Positions 55,765 to 64,000 of a stretch of 64,000 bases of DNA are shown in pieces. Every line of letters begins with the position of its first letter. Position 1 is the first letter of the stretch. The stretch is from Lyophyllum atratum (lineage: Eukaryota; Basidiomycota; Agaricomycetes; Agaricales; Lyophyllaceae): contig JACGCN010000032.1 of assembly GCA_014905825.1 (NCBI GenBank), forward strand, positions 1 through 64,000, in the 5' to 3' direction. Position numbers and translations under genes: made by a program. Under the pieces are notes generated by a model that was given only the letters and a program-made list of their open reading frames with translations, did no database searches and had not been told where the DNA came from.

Positions 55765-57494
55765 TCATGTCCGCACGACGAGGAAAGGCTCGGGGACGTC
55801 AGGACTTTCATATGGAGACAGTCTCGGGTGAGCGTGATATGTGCCATCCTGGTCGACGTCGATGAACCTGGAAACCTGTCATTTCAGGGTTAGACAGCTG
55901 CAACACGACATTATTTAATTGTCGAACGAGTACCTGCCAAACTACGGCATTACATCCAAACTGCGTAAGGGTCGGACTGCAGTCCTGGATAATCGACAGT
56001 GCTTCGTTTACCGAAATCACAGGAATGACATCGGTGTGCGCTTCCATAGGATAGTTGATGTGGATTGAACGGAGAGACTTCGCTGGAGCGAGGCATGGTC
56101 CAAGACGTTGCTATAGACAGGCATGAATGTCACTAAGTTTCTTTATGAACGTGTTACATTACCAGAAATTCTGGCTCGACGACGACGAACAGCTGCTCGA
56201 GAGCGGTGCATCGTCGGCATATGTCCTCGATGGAACGTAGACTGATGAGCATGCGGTGAACGGAGAAACGAAGGAAACGATGTCCGTGGGTTGCTACCAG
56301 CTGGGACCAGAATGGTTCTGTAGACGGCGATTCGTAGAAAGCCCCTGGTGAATATATGTGGAAGTTCTGCAGTGGTGAAGTTGAGAGGAGGTTTAAGACA
56401 TCATTCATCCAGGTTTCTAGAGGCAATTGTGGATGTACAGTCAAGGTGATCGATGTTAGTTTCGCGAGCGTTCCTGCCTTGAGACATCGCTGGCTAAATT
56501 CACCCATATCCTGTCACATATTCATTTTTGGGTGACTTAGGAATGCAAATGGAATGGCAGCGAAGCTTACGAAATGTGTAGATACACCTTCAAGGCCAAG
56601 ACCAAGAAGGCCGACAACGTTCGCTGAAAGGACTGACCATACACCCTTGTGAGTAATCTTCGGGCAGCCTGTCAAGTACAGGTGTCTCAGGTTCGTGAGA
56701 TTGGGGGCCAGGCTCTCGAGGACTGCATCTGTGACTATGTGCGATGCCTATGTTTGAGAAGTCAATAGCAACTCCGGACAAGAATGGATTGTCAGGACTT
56801 TGCATATGAGGGTCAGGCTTTGGAGAGTACTCCCAGTGAGCGCCATCCATGGACTTAGACGGTTGACTACTGGACCACTCGGCATGATCAAGGAAATCCG
56901 AGTGAGTCGCGTGAACCCCAGAAGAAGCGCAGGTTCATAGTTATCTTCAGAGCGGCCATTTATTTCGAGTTCTTGGAGTGTTCCTGATGTCCGCAGTGCT
57001 TGCAAGATTTCAGAGTTGAGGGATCCATCGCGGGTCCAAGTGCAGGCGTGCAGATTGATGCAGTTTCTAAGCCCCTGAGGCACCGTATATTCCAATACAA
57101 GAGGCATCATCGCCTTGGGGAAATCACGAATTTCTAGTACAGCGTAAGCCAGTGTAAGTTGATCATTGAGGTGTGGAATCGCAAAAACAGACCAAGCCGG
57201 CGTACATATTTTGCTAATTGGGGGCAATGTGCAAGTGTGTTGAAAAGTTGCACCACCTAAACAAAGTACGAGAGGAGGTGAGGTGCATGCGTTATCAAAT
57301 AACGGCGCATTGCTCACCTTCGCCTTTCCGTCCCGCTGCCATGCATAGATAGATGCCCGCTCGTACAATTTCGGGATGGTGAAACGGTGAAAAGTTTTGT
57401 TGACGAGACAGCTCGAAGCAAGATGATGCGGTTTAAGAAGATGCGATATTACCAGCGGTAAGATGTCTATTGGGAGATCTGAGAAGACGACCAT
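55765..57494 (-). CDS. F-box protein with leucine-rich-like repeats
   Basis: Seven exons, 57494-57318, 57256-57193, 57133-56799, 56747-56571, 56510-56163, 56110-55934 and 55875-55765, give 462 aa, all junctions in frame. The N-terminal F-box is FSDLPIDILPLVISHLLKPH followed by CLVNKTFHRFTIPKLYER, the Skp1-binding part of an SCF ligase. Behind it run leucine-rich helices: LFNTLAHCPQLAKYVRRLEI, GTLQELEINGRSEDNYEPAL, LTNLRHLYLTGCPKITHKGV and TALEQLFVVVEPEFL. This is the standard layout of the expanded agaricomycete F-box family, here with an intact frame unlike the gene at 9820. Target unknown. Head to head with Spt5. Confidence 0.87.
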
Positions 57495-57677
57495 ACTAGG
57501 GCAGAAATCCCCTCGGAGTTGTTGTCGGAGTGCTACTATACGGAATCGGCTGATTGGCAAAGCCTTCAGGAACAAACATTGAAACTTGGGGCTTGTTTAG
57601 GTTAGGGTCTCTCGAACTTTGGTTTGCTTCTCACTGGTCGCCGGGCACGATCCTTGTCTTGAACTCAAACCACCATC
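57495..57677. promoter_or_regulatory. 183-bp divergent promoter F-box/Spt5
   Basis: Separates two start codons on opposite strands. No TATA box seen on the Spt5 side, as expected for a housekeeping gene. Confidence 0.55.
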
Positions 57678-60600
57678 ATGTCAGACGTGGAGCACCATGA
57701 TATGTACGACAACGAGGTGTCCGACCCCGTAGTGCCGGACGAGGAGATGGAGCACGTTGATGAGGGCAGCAACGGGGTAACGCAGAAAAGCCGAGCTCGG
57801 TTTGACGATGAAGAGGAAGAAGAGGAGGAGGAAGAGGAAGAAGAGGAAGAAGAAGAAGAGGAGGAGGAGCTAGCAGGAAAGAAAGCGAAGAAAAGGGCCA
57901 AGGTATGTTGTACTTCACGCACGTCATTTGAGCCAACACCAACCCTCCTTGCCAGCACCGCCATAAACGATCAATTGCCAGTCGTTTCGTTGATCTCGAG
58001 GCCGAAGTCAGTGACGAGGAAGAAGAAGAGGAGGAGGATGAAGACTATGGTGCTGGTGGGTCTTCTCGAACAGTTCTCAAATGTTTATTTGACTTCCTTC
58101 GCTTTTGTAGATGGATTCATTGAGACTGTTGATGAGGTGGACGATGACAGCGGCCGGCGGACGTATGCACTACTCGATAAAAAGCGACAGATAGAAGAAG
58201 AGGAAGACAAAAGTCCTGAAGAAATGGCGAAACTCCTCAGCGAGCGCTACCGACGGCCTGCCGTTCGATACACAGGGGACATGAATGAAATTCCTCAACG
58301 TCTTCTCATGCCTTCAGTCCACGATGCCAGCTTGTGGCAGGTCCGAGTCCGGGTGAGTACTTCGTCCCTTTGTACTTCACACTCGACTGACGGTCATCCC
58401 ACAGCCCGGAAGGGAGCGCGATATTGTCTTCAGTCTCATGCGCAAATCTATCGACGTCGAGTACACCGCCCGCCCTCTGAATATCCTCGCTGCATTCCAA
58501 CGTGACTCTCTCCCTGGGATGATCTATGTGGAGGCCCGGAGTGCCCAACAAGTCAGTCAAGCCTGCAACGGGCTCGTTGGTGTCTTCCCTAGTCGTGGCA
58601 TCACACTCGTGCCTATCGAAGAAATGGCTAGCCTTTTGCAAATCAAAAAGCAAGACCTGACGGTGACCCCAGGCAGCTGGGTCCGCATTCGGCGCGGGAA
58701 ATACGCGGGAGACCTGGCACAGGTGATGGACATCACGGAGAACGGCGAGGATGTCGGGCTCAAGTTTGTGCCCCGCATCGACCTGAATCCGCGCGACGAT
58801 GGCTCGCTCGATCCCGCAGGAAAGAAGCGCAAAAAGGCAGCGACGGGCGCTGGTACCATGCGCCCGCCCCAGCGATTGTTCAATTACGAGGAGGTCATAA
58901 AGGTGTGGGGCCGCAAGAATGTGTCGAAGCGCAATCAGGTGTATGTGTTCCAGAACGACACGTACAAAGATGGGTTCATTGAGAAGGACTTCAAGCTGAG
59001 CGGACTGAGTTTGGAGGACGTCAATCCTACCCTCGACGAAATCACCCAGTTCACTCGACGCCAGGACGGGGGGGAAGCAGACAATCTCGTAGATCTGTCC
59101 ATCATTGCCGAGGCGTCCCGCAAGGCGGCAATCTCAGTGTTGCAGCCGGGTGATCATGTTGAAGTTTTCGAAGGCGAGCAAGCCGGTGTACATGGTGTGG
59201 TCGACGAGATCCATCAGGATGTTGTGATCATTACAGCTATGGGGGTTGATATTGACGGGCAAAAGGTCGAGCTTCCCGCACGGAGTGTCAGGAAGAGGTT
59301 CAAGCCTGGAGACCACGTTAAGGTGATGACTGGTCAGAATGCCGATGAAACAGGCCTGGTGGTCGCTGTTGCCAATAATGTTGTTACGTTCTTGTCCGAC
59401 ATGTCAATGCAAGAGGTGTGTCTTCCCTTTTCAAATATGAATCTAGATCTCACCGTTTCACAGGTTTCCGTCTTCTCAAAAGATTTGCGAGAGGCTGCAG
59501 AAGTCGGATCGGGTACGAATGTTGTTGGAAACTACGAACTGCACGATCTGGTACAACTAGAGTGCGTATAATCTCATCGCTCCTATTCTACACCGGACCT
59601 TCGCTCACACGGTCCACCACAATTAGCGCTCAAACGGTCGGTGTGATCTTCAAGACGGAACGCGACTCCTTCCGTGTACTCGACCAGAACGGACAAGTGC
59701 GCCTGGTGCAGCCGCATCAGATCTCCATGCGCCGAGATTCTATTCGGGCGATCGCCACCGACTCGGAGGGTCATGAGCTACGTATCAACGACAACGTCAA
59801 AGAGATCGATAGCGAGGTCCGTCCTTCTCGCCACCTCAATCCACGCATATATGTATTGATCATCTCTCTGCATTCTATGCATTAAAATTTATAGGGTCGC
59901 AAAGGGCAAGTTCTACATATCCACCAATCCTTCTTCGCCTTCCTGCACAACCGCGAGATAGTCGAGAACGGTGGTGTCTTCGTCACACGGGCACGCTCCC
60001 TCTCATCCCTCGCGCCCAAGGGTAACCTTGTTCGCGCTGGCACGGACCTCTCCAAGATGAACCCTTCGATCGGTGCACCTATGGGTGGCATGGTTGGGTC
60101 TGGAGCCATGGGTCGTGGGCCCCGGGACCGCGATATCGGGTTGACTGTCTGTGTCATCAAAGGTGCGCACAAGGGCTACGTGGGAACAATAAAGGATGTC
60201 AATGGGGCGGTGGCGAGGGTGGAGCTACGGACAGGAAACAAGGTCGTCACACTCGAGAAGGACAAGCTGAGAGAGAGACAGTGAGTATATTTTCCAGTTC
60301 TCCTTGCCTCGGCTAACAGAATGGTTGACAGGCCGGATGGTAAACTTGTCCCGTTGACCGGACGTGGTTCATCTTTATCCGGACCTCGTCCCGGCGGAGG
60401 TGGAGGCTACCAAGGGGGCATGGGTCCCCCGCGCACAGCAAACCCGTACGCGGGTGGCGCAGGCGGGGCTGCTCCCACACCTGCTTGGGGTTCCAGTCGC
60501 ACACCAAACCCGTACGCTGGGGACGGCCGCACGCCCGCATGGAATGCCTCGTCGCGCACACCTAATCCGTATGCAATGGATGGCGGGAAGACGCCTGCAT

Positions 60601-61641
60601 GGAACGCGTCGTCACGGACGCCGAACCCATATGCTGGGGACGGGGGGCGGACACCGGCGTGGAATGCTAGTGCACGGACGCCGAATCCGTATGCGAGTGG
60701 TGGCGGGAGCAATGCGAGCGGGGCGACGTGGGGTGGGGCAACGCCGGGGAGAAATGTCAGTGCTGCGCCTGTGTCAACGAGTGTAGGAGGGTGGGGTGCG
60801 GGTGGGGCGACGCCAAAGAGGAATGTGGGGTGGGGAAGCAGTGCCGATGGCTGGAGTGCGTCAGCAGCGCCGAATAACAGTTGGGATACGTGGGGGGTAT
60901 GTTATTTTAATCTTTCTATGCCATCTCTTTCGCCTGACACCGCAAATAGGCTCCAACACCTGCATCAGCTGAGACACCGGCATTTGGTGCACCAACCCCT
61001 GGGCCTATGTCAGCACCCACGCCTGCGCCGCCTACATACAACGCTAAGACGCCCGCTCCGTATCAGGGTGGCTGGTCAGCACCGACACCCTCGGCCTCCG
61101 GTGCGTTCGAGGATGAGGAGCGGATTACTGCTAAGAAGCGTGAGTTTGGTCCTTGCTGACTTTATACCACAACGCCCTGACCATGCCTTCCTTCATCTTT
61201 TCCCTCGTCCCATTTCTTTTCATAGAAGTGACGCCAGATACATGGATATTCGCGGACGCATGCGCAGAACACCAGCAGCGCATGAAGGTCAAGATCACCG
61301 GCACCCGGCATGCGAACTACCTGAATGGAGATTATGAAGGTTTGGGCGGACGCATCATTGCTGGCGCGCGTGTGGCAGAGGGCTTCGAGCAGACGGCGAT
61401 GGTGCGCTTGGACTCGGGCGAGACACGTAGCATCAGCGTACAGTTCCTCCGGCCTGTTGAGCCGACAGAGATAGGGGAAGAGGCGCTGGTGATTGGAGAG
61501 GATGAGATGGCAGGGAAGGTGGTTGTGTTGCGACTCAAGGTGGACAACGACGATGCCTTCATGGTATCCACTAAAGGAGCGTCGTCTGCGATGTCTGAAG
61601 TGCAGGTTGAGAATTTGGTCGCACTATATCCTGACCAGTAG
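57678..61641 (+). CDS. SPT5: transcription elongation factor Spt5
   Basis: Ten exons, 57678-57902, 57956-58055, 58111-58352, 58405-59415, 59464-59561, 59627-59816, 59895-60280, 60332-60896, 60950-61139 and 61226-61641, give 1140 aa. The N-terminus is strongly acidic with a run of more than 20 Glu. The NGN domain (VRPGRERDIVFSLMRKS, LPGMIYVEARSAQQVSQACN), which pairs with Spt4, follows. Then come several KOW domains (TPGSWVRIRRGKYAGDLAQV, LQPGDHVEVFEGEQAGVHGV, FKPGDHVKVMTGQNADETGL, IGLTVCVIKGAHKGYVGTIK). The C-terminal region holds about five repeats around TPAWNASSRTPNPYA, the CTR phosphorylated by Cdk9-type kinases, and a final KOW-like part. It clamps RNA polymerase II during elongation. 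Single-copy essential gene in fungi. Confidence 0.96.
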
Positions 61642-61822
61642 TCGTCGAGTTGAGGACGGCCTTTGTATTTTAGTTAACCAGTTATCTTGGAGATACGCAA
61701 TAATTATGTTCTAGTATGAAAGAAATGACAGAAGGAAGGGAATTCTCGTAAGTAGAGATCGGACTTGTCCGAATCATTGGGCCACTGCCTTCTGGCAAGC
61801 CAACTTGAAAACCGATTCCCCG

Positions 61823-62992
61823 ATGGTTGAGGATATCTTCACGTCAGAAACGTTCAAGCCGCTCCTCAAACGCATCGTGGAAACCCCTGAGTACTTCAGT
61901 GCCGCCGACCTAAAGCTCGCACTGAACCACCTGTTCACGCCAAATGCCATCGACCCAACGCTGATCGGCGCCTTCCTCACCGCGCTGCACATCCACCGCG
62001 TCGAACGCCGACCAGAATCACTTGCTGCTGCTGCTTCTGTTCTTCGCGAGAGGTCCCTGAAGGCCGCCGTGGAAGGATCGGACTCGGACTTCGTGGTCGA
62101 CATCGTCGGGACAGGCGGGGACGGCTACAATCTCTTCAACGTCAGCACGGCGGCGGCGATCGTGGCTGCTGGGGCTGGAGCTCGCGTGATCAAGGTGCGC
62201 AATCTTTCAACGGCGTACGTAGAATGATCCTAGCGTCGTCCGCAGCATGGTAGTCGCGCCTCTACATCGTCTTCCGGCTCCGCCGACCTCCTCGAGTCTC
62301 TCGACTGCCTCTTCACCGCACCCACCCCCGGCACACCCATGCCACTTCCTCGGATACCCTTCACCTTTATCCTTGCGCCCCATTACCACCCCGCTCTCGC
62401 TCAGCTCGCACCCTTCCGCAAAGCCCTCCCCTTCCGCACGATGTTCAACGTCCTCGGCCCACTCATTAACCCGGCACGCCCACGAGGCATGGTGCTCGGC
62501 GTGGCGGAACGCGAGATCGGCGCGACGTTTGCACGGTCGCTCCGCGAGGGCGGGGTTGAGCGTGCGCTCGTCGTGTGTGGATGCGAGCTGCTGGACGAGA
62601 TCAGCTGTGCGGGCGATACGTGGGCGTGGGAGCTACACCCCGATGGCCAGATCACGGAGACGGTGCTGCGGCCTGAGATGTTTGGTGTGAGCCGACATCC
62701 GCTACGGGACGTGGCTGGGGGGACACCGGCGGAGAATTCGCGGACCTTGAAGGAATTGCTGGGACTGAGGCGCGAGGAGGACGTGCCGCAGAAGTTGATG
62801 CCGCTCATGGAATTCGTGCTGATGAATGCATCAGCGCTATTGGTTGTGGCCCAAGTCGCGGCGGACTATAAGGAGGGCACGAGGATGGCGAGGGAGAGCA
62901 TCTTGTCAGGAAAGGCCTGGGATGCTCTGGAGCAATTTAGGGACGCTGGGAAGGAGGCTGCGCAGAAAATAGATCTTGCCAATGGAATTTAG
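61823..62992 (+). CDS. TRP4: anthranilate phosphoribosyltransferase
   Basis: Second step of tryptophan synthesis: anthranilate plus PRPP gives phosphoribosyl-anthranilate. Two exons, 61823-62194 and 62246-62992, give 372 aa, normal for the family. PRPP-binding VDIVGTGGDGYNLFNVSTAA, then KHGSRASTSSSGSADLLES across the intron, PFRKALPFRTMFNVLGPLIN and VVCGCELLDEIS are all present. The anthranilate-site Arg lies in PFRK. ATG 61823 is the first Met in frame, giving a short leader before the helical N-domain (TFKPLLKRIVETPEYFSAAD). No other trp gene is visible. Starts 182 bp after the Spt5 stop on the same strand but is an independent gene. Confidence 0.95.
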
Positions 62993-63743
62993 TTATGATC
63001 ATGACCATTTTCTTGTATTTACGACGCTGTCATTCTGTATAACTAGTACTAGTGGGTAGAACGCTCTACAAATGTAACTTCAAAAAACATTGATTGATAG
63101 CTAGTAGGAGCCGTCTGGCGACGATGCGTCTCACATCCTTCGTTTCATGACGTTCACTACTGAGGTGGCGCTAGCCCTTTTGAACTCGCGCTGGCAGTTC
63201 CGCGCCCACCCTAGGACATTCCACAACCCATTGGCGGCATTGACGACAACGAACGTCGCACGTCCCCACCCCCCAGTTGCCTCAAGATGGAACGGCACCG
63301 CCCAAGTGGAGACCCGCGCGATGAGAGGTCGGATATCCCAGAAAATCTGGGATATGGAATCTCCCACGGGTCCCTCCACTCCCTCCACCGCTGCCAGCTC
63401 AACGTTCAACTTCAACAGCGACAAACATACGGCGGAAATCACTGTCGTCGTCCACGAACCACCTCCTCCACCATCTCATCGGCGCGGCCTCTTACTCCTC
63501 CTCTAAAACGTGCGTATCCTACCGTGTGAGTGAACTCCCTTGCGTTTTCGGGTACACAACTTCTAAATAGTCACTGCATACAGTTGTCAGTGCAGCTGGT
63601 CTTCTCGACACGGCACAGCTTCCCACATAATGAAGACACATACTAAACAGGTGAGCCGCCTGTTATAAGTGATTGAGCCTCAACTAAACACGTCACGCCT
63701 AGTCCGATTTCATTGTATCCTTTTTTTTCTCTCTAGGTACCAC
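62993..63743. other. intergenic or 5' leader region
   Basis: Overlapping open frames on both strands at 63131-63529 (e.g. plus 63287-63529, ending RPLTPPLKRAYPT) lack family resemblance. Splice-like sites (donor GTGAGT 63523, acceptor CATACAG 63583; donor GTGAGC 63651, acceptor CTCTAG 63736) could make a spliced 5' leader for the GRF gene. I do not call a gene. Confidence 0.35.
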
Positions 63744-64000
63744 ATGCCTCAAGATCAAATCCACGGCACAGTCGTTTGCACGAACTGCAACCGAGCGGTC
63801 CAGAAGGCCGTCTGCAAGTCCGACGAGAATGGCAACGCCGGTCGGCTCTATGTGAGCTGTCAGGATGCGCAACCCGATGGGTCGAGTTGCAGTTTCTTTC
63901 GTTGGTACTCGCCGAAGTCGTCACCCATCCCGTCTCAAGTTCCCTTTCCCAACCCACCACCTCTCACTCTCTCCATGCTCGACGCCGTTACGACCGCCCT
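63744..64000 (+). CDS. GRF zinc-finger protein, 5' end (partial)
   Basis: Opens at ATG 63744 and runs off the window. Residues about 9-60 hold a GRF-type zinc finger: HGTVVCTNCNRAVQKAVCKS, then GRLYVSCQDAQPDGSSCSFF and RW. The Cys spacing (CxxC, C, C) and the closing CSFFRW match GRF fingers, which bind single-stranded nucleic acid in repair proteins such as topoisomerase III, NEIL3 and APE2. What follows is Pro/Ser-rich. The rest of the protein is outside, so its type is unknown. An acceptor (CTCTAG at 63736) just before the ATG suggests a spliced 5' leader. Confidence 0.72.
   Translation, partial: MPQDQIHGTVVCTNCNRAVQKAVCKSDENGNAGRLYVSCQDAQPDGSSCSFFRWYSPKSSPIPSQVPFPNPPPLTLSMLDAVTTA

Noticed and set aside
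60313..60712. Minus-strand frames opposite the Spt5 repeats
   Set aside because: Mirror of the repetitive CTR codons; no independent start, splice or family evidence.

Overview
This is fungal nuclear DNA, almost certainly from an agaricomycete basidiomycete (mushroom or bracket fungus). Genes are dense and broken by many short introns (mostly 45-65 bp, GT..AG, with CTAAC/CTGAC-like branch sites). The genes present include a Clp1 (clampless1)-like protein, a heme-thiolate peroxidase, F-box/LRR proteins and a TPR-CHAT protein. There are no operons and no Shine-Dalgarno signals. All exon models were joined by hand from splice signals, reading frame and family resemblance. In all but three multi-exon models the exon sums divide by three or the frame runs through cleanly.

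Layout. 0-2.2 kb: the end of GDP-L-fucose synthase and all of GDP-mannose 4,6-dehydratase, tail to tail, i.e. the whole de novo GDP-fucose route. 4.1-5.3 kb: a secreted dienelactone-hydrolase-like protein; 5.7 kb: an intron-containing tRNA-Phe. 6.2-8.9 kb: a Dug1-type Cys-Gly dipeptidase divergent from a SUZ-domain protein. 9.8-16.4 kb: an F-box protein, a small unknown gene and about 3.5 kb of sparse, decayed sequence. 16.4-28.8 kb: a protein with an ADP-ribosyltransferase-like fold and a membrane tail, an O-methyltransferase, the t6A dehydratase Tcd, a Nudix/DUF4743 protein, a heme-thiolate peroxidase, an APC amino-acid permease and a Yip1-family protein. 29-34.5 kb: a GH5-like mannanase with a perfectly duplicated 96-bp upstream block, MICOS subunit Mic12 and a flavin monooxygenase. 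34.9-38.8 kb: an orphan gene plus shuffled, inverted and broken copies of it. 39.1-43 kb: Mic10 divergent from ESCRT factor Bro1. 43.4-47.8 kb: a TPR-CHAT protein whose last exon is split by a 664-bp hAT-like element. 50.2-51.1 kb: Clp1-like. 54.7-57.5 kb: DJ-1 and a second F-box gene. 57.7-63 kb: Spt5 and anthranilate phosphoribosyltransferase. The right edge enters a GRF zinc-fin­ger gene.

The most notable structure is the TPR-CHAT locus. The transposon sits between a perfect 8-bp target duplication, has 19-bp perfect inverted ends, and its first three bases create a stop codon. The displaced 49-codon tail of the CHAT domain is still a clean open frame on the other side, so the disruption looks recent. 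Elsewhere several conserved genes (GMD, the GH5 enzyme, an F-box gene, perhaps Dug1) show isolated one-base frame breaks, which are either assembly errors or early decay. Most housekeeping genes work independently. The clearest functional links are the GDP-fucose pair, the two MICOS subunits within 8 kb, and several head-to-head pairs with only 94-183 bp between start codons.
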